Source of the DNA: Pectinatus haikarae
GTDB taxonomy: Bacteria; Bacillota; Negativicutes; Selenomonadales; Selenomonadaceae
Length of the DNA: 64,000 nucleotides
Assembly (NCBI RefSeq): GCF_030813505.1
Contig: NZ_JAUSUE010000006.1
Strand: one strand, 5' to 3'
The notes below the pieces were generated by a model. That model did no database searches, was not told the origin of the DNA, and worked only from the letters and a program-made list of their open reading frames with translations. Positions within the stretch are counted from its first letter, which is position 1; each line of letters starts with the position of its first letter. Made by a program: the position numbers and the translations under genes. Positions 34,876-44,054 of this stretch are shown one piece after another.

Positions 34876-36237
34876 TTGCTTAAAAATATAAAAAAAATTC
34901 ATTTTATCGGTATAGGCGGAGTCGGCATGAGCGCTATAGCTGAAGTCTTGTTGGAAAAAGGATACATTGTGACCGGTTCGGATTTGAATGCATCAGATAT
35001 TGTTGCAGGTCTGCAAAAACGCGGAGCTTTAATATATAAAGGGCATTGTCCATCAAATATTACTGATTGTGATGCTGTGGTAATCTCTTCGGCTATAGCT
35101 GAGGATAACCCTGAATTATTGACTGCCAAAAGCAAAAATATAAAAATATATCATCGCTCAGATATACTGGCTGAGCTGATAAATTCAGCTAAAGGGATAG
35201 CAGTGGCAGGATCACATGGCAAAACCACCACATCATCAATGCTGAGTGTGGTCCTGGATAATGCAGGTGTTGATCCCACCGTATTGATAGGTGGTGTAGT
35301 CGATTATTTTCACGGCAATGCCAGACTGGGAAAAAGTGAATATGTGATAGCTGAGGCTGATGAAAGTGATGGATCTTTTTTGAAGTTTAATCCTTATATT
35401 GCTCTTGTTACAAATGTTGAGGACGATCATATGGATCATTACGGAACAATGGAAAATATCATTGTGGCATTTCGCCATTTTTTGGCTAATACTGATCCGG
35501 CAGGAATAGCAGTTTTATGTTTTGATCATGAAAATGTGAGGAAGATAGCTGCGCTCACCGACAAACGTTTTATTTCATATGGAATTGTCAATGATGCTGA
35601 CTATATGGCAGCTAACATGAACATGTCAAAATTAAAAACAAGCTTTGATGTAATTTATAAAAAAGAAAATATTGGTAAAATAGAGCTGAACATACCGGGA
35701 CGGCATAATATTTTAAATGCTTTGGGAACCATAGCGGTATGCAGGTTTTTGGGCATATCTATGGAGAAGATCGCAGATGGATTTAAAATATTTCACGGTG
35801 CTGACCGCAGATTTCAAACAAAAAAAAGAACAAGTGACTTTTGGGTAGTAGATGATTATGCACATCATCCTACAGAAATAGAGACGACTTTGGAAGCGGC
35901 AAAGCAGACCAGCCCAAAGCGCCTTATTTGCATATTCCAGCCGCATAGATACAGCAGAACAAAAATTTTGGCGCAGGAATTCGGCAGCTGTTTTTCACAG
36001 GCTGATATTTTGATTTTTACGGACATATATTCTGCAGGTGAAAAACCTATTCCGGGTATATCTGGAAAAACTATTTTCGATGAAGTAGAAAAAAACGGGA
36101 AAAAAGCCATATATATAGAAAATATGGAAGAAATAAGCAGTTATGTGAAGTCTATAGTCAAGTCTGGTGATTTGATTATTACGATGGGAGCAGGTAATAT
36201 ATTCAGGTGCGGAGAAAAATTGGCACAGGAATTATAG
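34876..36237 (+). CDS. murC: UDP-N-acetylmuramate--L-alanine ligase
   Basis: I start at the TTG giving MLKNIKKIHFIGIGGVGMSAIAE, because AGGAGG lies 8 bases before it. A TTG six codons earlier would put this site inside the gene. The 453-residue protein has the MurC marks VTGSDLNAS, AVAGSHGKTTTSSMLS, EADESDGSFLKFNPYIALVTN, HGADRRFQTK, DDYAHHPTEI and FQPHRYSRTKI. It joins the first L-alanine to UDP-MurNAc. murB, often next to or fused with murC in this cluster, is not present here. Confidence 0.97.
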   Translation: MLKNIKKIHFIGIGGVGMSAIAEVLLEKGYIVTGSDLNASDIVAGLQKRGALIYKGHCPSNITDCDAVVISSAIAEDNPELLTAKSKNIKIYHRSDILAELINSAKGIAVAGSHGKTTTSSMLSVVLDNAGVDPTVLIGGVVDYFHGNARLGKSEYVIAEADESDGSFLKFNPYIALVTNVEDDHMDHYGTMENIIVAFRHFLANTDPAGIAVLCFDHENVRKIAALTDKRFISYGIVNDADYMAANMNMSKLKTSFDVIYKKENIGKIELNIPGRHNILNALGTIAVCRFLGISMEKIADGFKIFHGADRRFQTKKRTSDFWVVDDYAHHPTEIETTLEAAKQTSPKRLICIFQPHRYSRTKILAQEFGSCFSQADILIFTDIYSAGEKPIPGISGKTIFDEVEKNGKKAIYIENMEEISSYVKSIVKSGDLIITMGAGNIFRCGEKLAQEL

Positions 36238-36301
36238 CTGCTTAGCCAGTATAAAAACATATATGCATAAGCATAATTACAATCAGGCAGGAGAGTAAAA
36301 T

Positions 36302-37231
36302 ATGAAATATAATAAAATCGCAGTTGTCATGGGCGGACCATCTTCAGAGGCAAAAATATCGCGATTGACAGGAATGGCGGTAATGGAAGCTTTAAAAAGC
36401 AAGGGCCATGAGGTAATACCAGTCGAGCTTTGTCGGAACACTGTTGTGGATGATATAAAAAAAAGTGGCTGTGACGTGGTTTTTAATGCTGTTCACGGCA
36501 GGTATGGCGAGGACGGAATACTCCGTGCAGTTATGGAGATGATTGATATGCCATGTACAGGCTCAAATGTACTTGCAAGCGCGCTGACTATGAATAAGGC
36601 AGCCAGCAAACGCATATTCTTGTCGGCAGGTATAAGCACGCCGCGTACATTGTTTTTTAAAGATACAGATGCAGAAAACATTGATATAAAAGCGCAGGTA
36701 ATGGAAGAATTTGATTTCCCGGTAGTCGTCAAGGCTGTGGATCAGGGATCAAGCATAGGCGTAGTTACTGTAAATAATGAAGAAATTTTTATTAAAGGAA
36801 TGGAAGAGGCATTCCGATACAGTAAAGAGATTATTATAGAAGAATTTATAAAGGGCCGTGAATTGACAGTCGCAGTGTATGGCGGCAAGGAAAAAAAGGC
36901 CATGCCCATAATAGAAATAGTTGCAGCAGACGGTGTTTACGATTATCATAATAAATATACAAAAGGCTGTTCAAAGCATATAATTCCAGCTCCACTGCCG
37001 GCAGAATTAACAGAAAAAATCAAGCAGATATCTGTAGAGGCCTGCGAAATAACGGGCTGCAGCGGAGTGGCTCGTGTTGATTTGATTTTAAGCGAGGATA
37101 ATGTGCCCTATGTGCTGGAAATTAATACGGTGCCGGGAATGACTGAAACATCATTAGTACCTGACGCAGCGGGGCACGCAGGTATAAAATTCCCCGAACT
37201 GTGTGAAATGATGATAGATATGATAGATTAA
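36302..37231 (+). CDS. ddl: D-alanine--D-alanine ligase
   Basis: The 309-residue ATP-grasp enzyme has VVMGGPSSEAKISRLTG, NAVHGRYGEDGILRAVMEMIDMPCTGS, PVVVKAVDQGSSIGVV, IIEEFIKGRELTVAVYGG, GCSGVARVDLIL and LEINTVPGMTETSLVP. It makes the D-Ala-D-Ala dipeptide used by MurF. Length matches the DdlB group. AGGAGAG precedes the ATG. It lies 64 bases after murC. Confidence 0.96.
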   Translation: MKYNKIAVVMGGPSSEAKISRLTGMAVMEALKSKGHEVIPVELCRNTVVDDIKKSGCDVVFNAVHGRYGEDGILRAVMEMIDMPCTGSNVLASALTMNKAASKRIFLSAGISTPRTLFFKDTDAENIDIKAQVMEEFDFPVVVKAVDQGSSIGVVTVNNEEIFIKGMEEAFRYSKEIIIEEFIKGRELTVAVYGGKEKKAMPIIEIVAADGVYDYHNKYTKGCSKHIIPAPLPAELTEKIKQISVEACEITGCSGVARVDLILSEDNVPYVLEINTVPGMTETSLVPDAAGHAGIKFPELCEMMIDMID

Positions 37232-37280
37232 AAATGCGAAAGAATATGGGAAGGAGAGGGCGGCAGCCTGCGTATAGAAT

Positions 37281-37997
37281 ATGAAAAGAAGATTTTCCCG
37301 ATATACGGCAAGAATATCTTTCCTGCTTCTTTTGTTAACAGGCGCTGTTTTTTTTCTGAATTCCCCCATATTGGCAGTGAGCAGCATAGCGGTGCAGGGA
37401 AATGAAGAATTGACCAAAGAACAGGTAATTCAAATAGCAGATATCAGAGAACCAGTAAATATTTTTGCGGTAAAAACAGATTATCTGCAAAAGCGTTTGG
37501 AAAGCGATCTGCGCATTGCAAAAGCTTCTGTAAGGAGAAGTTTCCCCAATGTTCTTCTTATTGATATAAAAGAACGAAAGCCTATTGCTACATTACGCTG
37601 CAATTATGGATATGTTGATATAGCGGGCAATGGAATTATTATGAACTCCTATCGGAATATGCAGACCATGAAATTTCCCATGATGACCGGTATCACACTG
37701 GGGGACGTTTATATTGGCGATAAAATAGATGATGCGAATGTCTTGAAAGCGGCAGCTTTTCTTGAGCAAATGGACAGCACCGCTTTAGCGCAGATATCGG
37801 AAATCAGCATCATATCACCTCAGAATATTGTGGCATACACTACAGGCGGTGTGAAAATAAAATTGGGTGATTTGTCATTTTCTGAGCAAGAGGCGAAGAA
37901 AACAGCTGTTTTTCTGAACGATTTAAAAACAATGAAAAAACCTGTCGAATATGTTGACTTTGGCTATATATCACCTGTACTTAAATTTAAATCCTGA
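37281..37997 (+). CDS. ftsQ: Cell division protein FtsQ/DivIB
   Basis: The 238-residue bitopic protein has a short basic N-terminus, one membrane helix (ISFLLLLLTGAVFFL, about 12-26), then a POTRA domain (ILAVSSIAVQGNEELTKEQVIQIADI, about 30-95) and the FtsQ beta domain with SFPNVLLIDIKERKPIATLR and VDIAGNGIIMN. Its end EYVDFGYISPVLKFK matches the family. FtsQ links FtsL/FtsB to the divisome in the periplasm. It follows ddl and precedes the DUF881 gene by 14 bases. Confidence 0.92.
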   Translation: MKRRFSRYTARISFLLLLLTGAVFFLNSPILAVSSIAVQGNEELTKEQVIQIADIREPVNIFAVKTDYLQKRLESDLRIAKASVRRSFPNVLLIDIKERKPIATLRCNYGYVDIAGNGIIMNSYRNMQTMKFPMMTGITLGDVYIGDKIDDANVLKAAAFLEQMDSTALAQISEISIISPQNIVAYTTGGVKIKLGDLSFSEQEAKKTAVFLNDLKTMKKPVEYVDFGYISPVLKFKS

Positions 37998-38011
37998 TCG
38001 AGGAGTAAATT

Positions 38012-38698
38012 ATGCTGTCAAGAAAATATAACCGGATATCTATAATACTGGCCTGCTTCCTTCTGGGGTTTATGTTGGCAATTCAGTTCCATTCTACGCA
38101 GAATAGTCTGAAATATTCAACGCAGTATCAAAGGACGGAGGAGCTGTCACAGCGTCTTTTGGCAACAGAAAAAGAAAGGGATTCTTTGAAAAAACAGAAT
38201 CAAAAATATACACAAGATAAAAATGGTGGACTGACAGATGCGCAGATCATTGAAGCTGGTGCCTCAGAGGTCAGCGGACCGGGTCTGGTGGTGACTGTTG
38301 AAGACAGCAGCAAAAAAACTGCCACCGATGAAAATGCTAATTTATATATAATACATGATGAAGATATGCTGCGGATCATAAATGAGCTTCGTGCGGCGGG
38401 AGCTGAGGCTATTTCCATTAATGGGCAAAGAGTGGTGGCTACGACCGAAATAAGATGCGCAGGACCTACTGTGTCTGTTAATAATGAACGTTCGGCACCT
38501 CCTTTTGTAATAAAAGCAATAGGTGATGCCGACACGCTGGAAAATGCAATGAAGATGCGCGGGGGCGTGATTGATACGTTGAGTGTATGGGGCATAAAGA
38601 TTGATATTGCAAAAAAAACGCAAATGCTGCTGCCTGCTTATAGCAAAGGTGTTGATTTTAAGTACACTGAATTGGTGGAGAAAGGCGGAGAAAAATGA
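38012..38698 (+). CDS. DUF881 family protein
   Basis: The 228-residue protein has one N-terminal membrane helix (ISIILACFLLGFMLAIQF), a coiled-coil stretch (residues about 38-68) and a periplasmic domain with ASEVSGPGLVVTVEDS, YIIHDEDMLRIINELRAAGAEAISINGQRV and FVIKAIGDADTLENAMKMRGG. These are the DUF881 (YlxW/YlxX-like) marks. The family lies near ftsQ or ftsZ in many Firmicutes and Actinobacteria, but its task in division is not established. Its stop overlaps the start of the DUF1290 gene. Confidence 0.92.
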   Translation: MLSRKYNRISIILACFLLGFMLAIQFHSTQNSLKYSTQYQRTEELSQRLLATEKERDSLKKQNQKYTQDKNGGLTDAQIIEAGASEVSGPGLVVTVEDSSKKTATDENANLYIIHDEDMLRIINELRAAGAEAISINGQRVVATTEIRCAGPTVSVNNERSAPPFVIKAIGDADTLENAMKMRGGVIDTLSVWGIKIDIAKKTQMLLPAYSKGVDFKYTELVEKGGEK

Positions 38699-39024
38699 TT
38701 TTTGCTGTATTAAGTTTAACTGCAGGGGCAATAGTAGGGTATCTATGCAATGTAACAATACCCGGCGAATACAGCAAATTATTTTCTGTGGCGTTGCTTG
38801 CTGGATTTGATGCCATATTCGGCGGATTGAAGGCCGTTTCATTAAATAATTTTGATAATACCAATTTTTTGCTCGGCTTTTTTTTAAATACAATATTAGC
38901 AGTTTTTATGGTATTTATCGGTGACAATTTGTCAATTGAACTCTATTATGTTGTTCTATTTGTATTTGCTCTCAGAATTTTTAAGAATCTATCATACCTT
39001 AGACATCACCTGATTAGAAAATAA
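38695..39024 (+). CDS. Small basic family protein (DUF1290, Sbp)
   Basis: The 109-residue integral membrane protein has three to four hydrophobic helices with LTAGAIVGYLCNVTIP, LLAGFDAIFGGLKAVSLNNFDNTNFLLGFFLNTILAVFM and a basic C-terminal tail. This matches the DUF1290/Sbp family found beside DUF881 genes in dcw clusters. The start overlaps the DUF881 stop (ATGA), so the two are translationally coupled and probably work together at the membrane. Molecular role unknown. Confidence 0.92.
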   Translation: MIFAVLSLTAGAIVGYLCNVTIPGEYSKLFSVALLAGFDAIFGGLKAVSLNNFDNTNFLLGFFLNTILAVFMVFIGDNLSIELYYVVLFVFALRIFKNLSYLRHHLIRK

Positions 39025-39047
39025 TGAAACTATATAGAAAATTAAGA

Positions 39048-39076
39048 TGGATTATTCACTGCATATGTTATATAAT
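39048..39076 (+). promoter_or_regulatory. Putative ftsZ promoter
   Basis: A perfect TATAAT box is preceded at 17 bases by TGGATT, a weak -35. It lies about 70 bases before the ftsZ start. An ATGCC/GGCAT hairpin (39101-39116) lies in the leader between it and the ribosome site. Confidence 0.4.
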
Positions 39077-39146
39077 ATAACTATTAATCTGATTGCTTAT
39101 ATGCCATGAACGGCATTTTATATGGAGTATATGGGGGTTGCTTCTA

Positions 39147-40220
39147 TTGTTTGAATTAGATATGGACGTTGACCAATTTGCTAAGATAAAAGTTATTGGT
39201 GTTGGCGGTGGCGGTAACAACGCAGTCAACCGCATGATTGAGTCCGGTCTTAAGGGTGTTGATTTCATAGCGGTCAACACGGATGCACAGGCTTTATTGA
39301 ATGCTAAGGCACAGAATCGCATACAGATCGGTGAAAAATTGACAAGAGGATTAGGGGCCGGTGCGAAACCGGAAATTGGTGAAAAAGCTGCTGAAGAAAG
39401 CAGAGAAGAACTGCTTGGAGCTCTCAGAGGCGCTGATATGATTTTTGTGACGGCTGGAATGGGCGGAGGAACAGGTACAGGAGCGGCACCCATAGTGGCA
39501 GAATGTGCACGCGAGATAGGTGCACTTACTGTTGGAGTTGTGACAAAGCCATTTACCTTTGAAGGACGCAAACGCTTTAAACAGGCTGAAATAGGTATTG
39601 TGAACTTGAAGACAAATGTCGATACACTCATAACTATACCTAATGACAGACTGTTGGATGTTGTTGATAAAAAAACATCCATGATGGATGCTTTCCGCAT
39701 AGCTGATGATGTGTTGCGTCAGGGCGTGCAGGGGATTTCGGATTTGATAGCCATACCGGGACTGATCAATTTGGATTTTGCCGATGTCAAATCTGTTATG
39801 AATAATGCAGGTTCAGCGCTCATGGGTATAGGTGAGGCAACAGGGGAAAATGCTGCTGTGGATGCAGCTCGTGCGGCAGTGAACAGCCCTCTGCTGGAAA
39901 CTTCTATTCAGGGTGCCCGTGGAGTGTTGCTCAATATAACAGGCGGTTCCAATTTGAGCCTTTTTCAAGTAAATGAAGCTTCCGCTATAATATCAGAAGC
40001 TGCGCACGAAGACGCGAATATAATTTTTGGTGCGGCTATTGATGAAAATATGCAGGACAATGTACGGGTTACTGTTATTGCAACAGGATTTGATGACAGC
40101 ACGGTAACTGTCGAGCTGGATGGTAAAAAAATGGATGTTAGTACTGTAACGCATAAGATAAATGACTTTAAAATGGACAGGGAAATTCCTGATATACCAA
40201 TATGGATGCGGAAAAAATAG
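39147..40220 (+). CDS. ftsZ: Cell division protein FtsZ
   Basis: I start at the TTG giving MFELDMDVDQFAKIKVIGVG, with GGGGG nine bases upstream. In-frame codons farther upstream give non-FtsZ sequence. The 357-residue tubulin homologue has GVGGGGNNAVNRMI, the signature GGGTGTGAAP at about residues 106-115, NVDTLITIPNDRLL and NADFADV-like NLDFADVKSVMNNAGSALMG. The C-terminal linker is short and ends in the conserved tail DIPIWMRKK that binds FtsA, ZapA-type or SepF partners. It forms the division ring. ftsA is not next to it, which is unusual. A terminator follows. Confidence 0.97.
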   Translation: MFELDMDVDQFAKIKVIGVGGGGNNAVNRMIESGLKGVDFIAVNTDAQALLNAKAQNRIQIGEKLTRGLGAGAKPEIGEKAAEESREELLGALRGADMIFVTAGMGGGTGTGAAPIVAECAREIGALTVGVVTKPFTFEGRKRFKQAEIGIVNLKTNVDTLITIPNDRLLDVVDKKTSMMDAFRIADDVLRQGVQGISDLIAIPGLINLDFADVKSVMNNAGSALMGIGEATGENAAVDAARAAVNSPLLETSIQGARGVLLNITGGSNLSLFQVNEASAIISEAAHEDANIIFGAAIDENMQDNVRVTVIATGFDDSTVTVELDGKKMDVSTVTHKINDFKMDREIPDIPIWMRKK

Positions 40221-40234
40221 CAGAATGCAAAGAG

Positions 40235-40271
40235 AGCAATCGTTGCGGTTGGCGGCGGTTGCTTATTTTTT
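40235..40271 (+). terminator. Rho-independent terminator after ftsZ
   Basis: AGCAATCG (40235-40242) pairs with CGGTTGCT (40256-40263) with one G-U and is followed by TATTTTTTAT. It ends the ftsZ transcript and the whole division cluster. Confidence 0.7.
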
Positions 40272-40356
40272 ATAAAATGTTATACTTTAATGTAAAGTGA
40301 ATTTTTGACAGAATAAGTGCATTGATTATTCGCTTCTGACAGTTGGGAGGCTGGTT

Positions 40357-41400
40357 ATGCGGCGCTATATACCGTTGTTTTTTATCGTGTGCAGTATCTT
40401 GTTAATTTTGTTGGCGGTAAACACATATTGGATATATCATACAAGTGATAATCGGCAGATTACTGTTACAAGGAATAAAATAACTGTTTATACTACACTG
40501 CCTATGCAGGTAGCTGCTCCAATAGCGGCAGAATATGAAAAGCTTAACAAAGTAAAAGTGAATTTTGTTTTGCTTTCTGAAAAAGAATTGACAGATAAAA
40601 TGCAAAATGGAACTATGCCTTTGAATGGACAGGCAGACATTATTCTTGCAGGGCAGGATGTTTTGAAACGGGCAGCTGCTTTAAATGTTTTGGCAGCGTT
40701 TTCGTCTGAGCAGGAGGATGTTGTAGCAAACATATTTAAAGATAAGAATAATTTATGGACGGGCATTTGGTACGATCCGATTATTTTTTGTGCTAATAGA
40801 GATTATCTGCAGGCTGCTCCTTATATACCTCGTACATGGGCTGCTTTAGTGAATGAGGAAAATATACGTATTGGACTCACAGACTTTTTGGCTTCTGATA
40901 CTTCAGCAAATTTATTCTATGCGTTCATCAGGCATTATGGAAATGAACAGGCGTTTTCCTTTTTGCAAAAGCTGCATCCTAAAGTTCTGCAATATGCAAA
41001 ATATCTGTCAACACCTGTCAGAATGGCTGGAATGGGTGAGGTAGATATTTCTATTGCAGTGCAAAGTGAGGCTGTTAAATATTTAAATAATAATTATCCT
41101 TTAGTGATAATTTATCCTGAAGACGGGACCTATTATCAGGTTACAGGAGCAGCACTTTTAAAAAATGCGCCCGATAAGGCTCAGGCATCCCGATTTATTC
41201 AATGGCTTCTCGGTGATGATATACAGCTTTGTCTGCAGCGAAACGGATTTTTTTTCGTACCAACAAATTATTCCACATTTGCTTATAAAACTTATGCGGG
41301 AAAGGGCTTGGTTCCCTTTTCAAATAATATAGAGATGCCTACTGAGGAGCAGAAAATGAGTCTGCTTGATGAGTGGGTAAAAAATATACGGCTGCAATAG
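40357..41400 (+). CDS. Membrane-anchored ABC-type solute-binding protein (ferric-iron-binding-like)
   Basis: The 347-residue protein has an N-terminal hydrophobic segment (residues about 5-25) with no clear lipobox, so it is either secreted or membrane-anchored. The rest follows the AfuA/FbpA-like type 2 binding fold: ITVYTTLPMQVAAPIAAEYEKLNKVKVNFV, GQADIILAGQDVLKRA, WTGIWYDPIIFCANRDYL, PRTWAALVNEENIRIGLTDF and ALLKNAPDKAQASRFIQWLLGDD. Such proteins bind ferric iron, polyamines or small anions. No permease or ATPase gene is adjacent, so it is an orphan and its ligand is unknown. A TTGACA box and an ACTTTA-ATG-TAAAGT inverted repeat (40284-40298) lie upstream. Confidence 0.82.
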   Translation: MRRYIPLFFIVCSILLILLAVNTYWIYHTSDNRQITVTRNKITVYTTLPMQVAAPIAAEYEKLNKVKVNFVLLSEKELTDKMQNGTMPLNGQADIILAGQDVLKRAAALNVLAAFSSEQEDVVANIFKDKNNLWTGIWYDPIIFCANRDYLQAAPYIPRTWAALVNEENIRIGLTDFLASDTSANLFYAFIRHYGNEQAFSFLQKLHPKVLQYAKYLSTPVRMAGMGEVDISIAVQSEAVKYLNNNYPLVIIYPEDGTYYQVTGAALLKNAPDKAQASRFIQWLLGDDIQLCLQRNGFFFVPTNYSTFAYKTYAGKGLVPFSNNIEMPTEEQKMSLLDEWVKNIRLQ

Positions 41401-41460
41401 ACCGTATGTGCAATGATGGGTGGATGATTTGCTTTACAATATATATTTTGGAGGAACTAA

Positions 41461-42819
41461 ATGCTTAGAGCTGGATTTGTAAGTCTTGGATGCTCAAAAA
41501 ACCGTGTTGACACAGAGGTTATGTTGGGTATACTGAGTAAAAATGATATAAAAATCACTGCCGAACCATCTGAGGCAGATATATTGATAGTAAATACCTG
41601 CAGCTTTATTGAGTCAGCGAGAGAAGAATCAGTAACGACTATTTTGGATATGGCCGAATGTAAAAAGACGGGGAAATGCAGATCCCTGATTATCGCAGGC
41701 TGTTTAGGCCAGCGTTATGGACAGACATTACTGGATGAGATGCCGGAAGCTGACGCTGTTATCGGTACAGGCGCGTGGAACAGAATCATGGAGGCTGTGG
41801 ATTCAACTTTGGCGGGGCGGCGTGTGGTAATAACCGGTGAGGCAGATACTATCTATGGGCAGGATACACCGCGCATCATTACAACACCTTCCTTCAGTAC
41901 ATATGTTAAAATTGCCGAAGGCTGCAACCACAGATGCGCTTTTTGTTCTATTCCTTTGGTGCGTGGCAATTACCGCAGTCGTACCATTGAAGATATAAAA
42001 GAAGAAACAGTGCGGCTTGTCAAAAATGGCGTAAAAGAAATAAATCTTGTTGCCCAGGATACGACAAATTATGGCAGTGACATCTATGGACGTGAAAATT
42101 TGGCTGGACTGCTTCGCGAATTGGTTAAAATCAAAGAACTGCAGTGGATAAGAGTACAATATACCTACCCGCATTCTTTCACCGATGAACTAATTAACGT
42201 GATGGCATCGGAAGAAAAAATCTGTAATTATGCAGATATTCCACTTCAGCATGCCCATAATGCCGTGTTGAAAAATATGCGCCGTTCTGATACGACTGAA
42301 TATATTGAAGATGTGATAGGCAAGTTGAGAATGCGTATTCCGGGTATATCTCTGCGCACGACATTTATTGTTGGGTTTCCCGGTGAAACAGATTCACAAT
42401 ATCAATTTTTGCGGAATTTTGTGGAAAAATATCGTTTCGATAAAGTAGGGGTCTTTACTTTTTCAAAGGAAGAAAATACACCTGCGTACAGCATGTCCAA
42501 TCAAGTGCCAGAAAATATAATGCAGGAAAGATATCACGATTTGATGAGTGTGCAGAGTAGAATTTCAGAAGACATAAATAAAAGCTTGGAAAATAAGATA
42601 TTCGATGTGCTTGTTGAAGGCCGCGATGCAGAACAGAGCAATGTTGCATATGGCAGATCATATCGTGAGGCTCCTGATATAGATGGGCAGATATATATAG
42701 AGAATGATGAAGAAAGCAGTCCTGGGGATATTATAAAAGTAAAAATTCTTCAGGGATTTGCTTATGATCTCGTGGGCCAAAAGCATAATAAGGGGACTGA
42801 AAAATGCGAGTTGAATTAA
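41461..42819 (+). CDS. rimO: Ribosomal protein S12 methylthiotransferase
   Basis: The 452-residue radical-SAM protein has the N-terminal UPF0004 domain with Cys 11, 47 and 81 (SLGCSKNRVDTE, NTCSFIESA, AGCLGQRYG), which bind one iron-sulfur cluster. The radical-SAM motif CNHRCAFCSIP at about residues 155-165 binds the other. LRTTFIVGFPGET and a C-terminal TRAM domain follow. RimO adds a methylthio group to an aspartate of ribosomal protein S12. The SLGCSKNRVD form and GNYRSR distinguish it from MiaB. GGAGG precedes the ATG. Its end overlaps cinA by 16 bases. Confidence 0.95.
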   Translation: MLRAGFVSLGCSKNRVDTEVMLGILSKNDIKITAEPSEADILIVNTCSFIESAREESVTTILDMAECKKTGKCRSLIIAGCLGQRYGQTLLDEMPEADAVIGTGAWNRIMEAVDSTLAGRRVVITGEADTIYGQDTPRIITTPSFSTYVKIAEGCNHRCAFCSIPLVRGNYRSRTIEDIKEETVRLVKNGVKEINLVAQDTTNYGSDIYGRENLAGLLRELVKIKELQWIRVQYTYPHSFTDELINVMASEEKICNYADIPLQHAHNAVLKNMRRSDTTEYIEDVIGKLRMRIPGISLRTTFIVGFPGETDSQYQFLRNFVEKYRFDKVGVFTFSKEENTPAYSMSNQVPENIMQERYHDLMSVQSRISEDINKSLENKIFDVLVEGRDAEQSNVAYGRSYREAPDIDGQIYIENDEESSPGDIIKVKILQGFAYDLVGQKHNKGTEKCELN

Positions 42820-44054
42820 TTACTACGGGCAGTGAGCTTTTGCTGGGGCAAATTGTTAATACCAATAGTGCGTATATGGCCTCTCATTTGAATGATATAG
42901 GATTTGATGTGCTTTATCAAACCACTGTCGGGGATAATTATGACAGGATGAAAACTGTAATCAAAAATGCGCTTGAACGGGCAGATATAGTTATAACTAC
43001 GGGTGGTTTGGGTCCTACTCAGGGAGATATAACTAAATATGTGTGTGCAGAAATAATGGGAAAAACCATGGTCACTCATGCCGAAAGTAAAAAAAGAATG
43101 GATGATCACTTTCGCGAAAAAAACATAGAAATGACTGAAAATAATTCTCGACAGGTGCTTGTTCCGGAGAGTGCGCATGTTTTCATTAATTATAATGGTA
43201 TTGCACCCGGTATCGTACAGGCCTGTGACGAAAAAGTTCTGATAAATCTGCCCGGACCACCGCGCGAAATGAAAGATATGTTTGACAGATCTTTGAAACC
43301 ATTTTTACGAGATAAATTTGGTATAAAGCATGTTATTCATTCAGTGGTGCTTGATACTTTTGATATAGGCGAATCGTTTTTGGAAACAAAAATTCGTGAT
43401 CTTATTCTTAAGCAGTATAATCCTACATTGGCACTGCTCGTTCGTCCCAGCGGAGTGATAATTCGTATAACAGCAAAAGCAGACAGTGTCGAAGAGGCAA
43501 AACAGCTTATTCAACCTGTAGAGGAGGAAATATATTCACGTGTCGGACAGTATGTTTATGCCGTTGATGATGAGCCAATGGAAAATGTAGTCGGGAGGCT
43601 TTTGGCGGCAAAAAAAATAACTGTTTCCTGCGCCGAATCTTGTACAGGCGGCCTGCTGACAAGCAGGCTTACGGATATAGCGGGCAGCTCAGAATATGTA
43701 ACGGGTTCGATAGTCTCTTATTCCAATCTGGTAAAAGTAAAACATCTCCATGTGCCGGAATCAATTCTTGCCGAAAAAGGAGCTGTAAGTGAAGAAACAG
43801 CTCGTTATATGGCTGAAGGAGTGGCCAAATGCATGGGAACAGATATCGGTGTTGGAATAACGGGAATTGCAGGACCAGGCGGTGCAACGGAGCAAAAACC
43901 GGTGGGACTTGTTTATATATCTGTGACAGGAGATAGAGGCACATATGTCGTTAAAAATTTATTTTCGGGAAAAAGAGAAGAAATTAAATATCGTGCTACG
44001 CAAAAGGCACTAAATATGATACGATTATACTTAGAAGATAAATCAGTCTTATAA
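42804..44054 (+). CDS. cinA: CinA-family protein, competence/damage-inducible
   Basis: The 416-residue protein has an N-terminal MoCF-like domain (MRVELITTGSELLLGQIVNTN, TTGGLGPTQGDITK, LPGPPREM) and a C-terminal nicotinamide-nucleotide amidase domain (VSCAESCTGGLLTSRLTDIAGSSEYVTGSIVSYSN, GVGITGIAGPGG). CinA proteins cleave oxidised nucleotide products such as ADP-ribose and deamidate NMN. The gene starts within rimO on another frame, so it is coupled to it. recA and pgsA, which often accompany rimO/cinA in Firmicutes, are not here. Confidence 0.95.
   Translation: MRVELITTGSELLLGQIVNTNSAYMASHLNDIGFDVLYQTTVGDNYDRMKTVIKNALERADIVITTGGLGPTQGDITKYVCAEIMGKTMVTHAESKKRMDDHFREKNIEMTENNSRQVLVPESAHVFINYNGIAPGIVQACDEKVLINLPGPPREMKDMFDRSLKPFLRDKFGIKHVIHSVVLDTFDIGESFLETKIRDLILKQYNPTLALLVRPSGVIIRITAKADSVEEAKQLIQPVEEEIYSRVGQYVYAVDDEPMENVVGRLLAAKKITVSCAESCTGGLLTSRLTDIAGSSEYVTGSIVSYSNLVKVKHLHVPESILAEKGAVSEETARYMAEGVAKCMGTDIGVGITGIAGPGGATEQKPVGLVYISVTGDRGTYVVKNLFSGKREEIKYRATQKALNMIRLYLEDKSVL

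Noticed and set aside
28075..38893. Many long frames on the minus strand opposite the mur and fts genes
   Set aside because: They are shadows of strongly coding plus-strand genes, without ribosome sites or recognisable domains.
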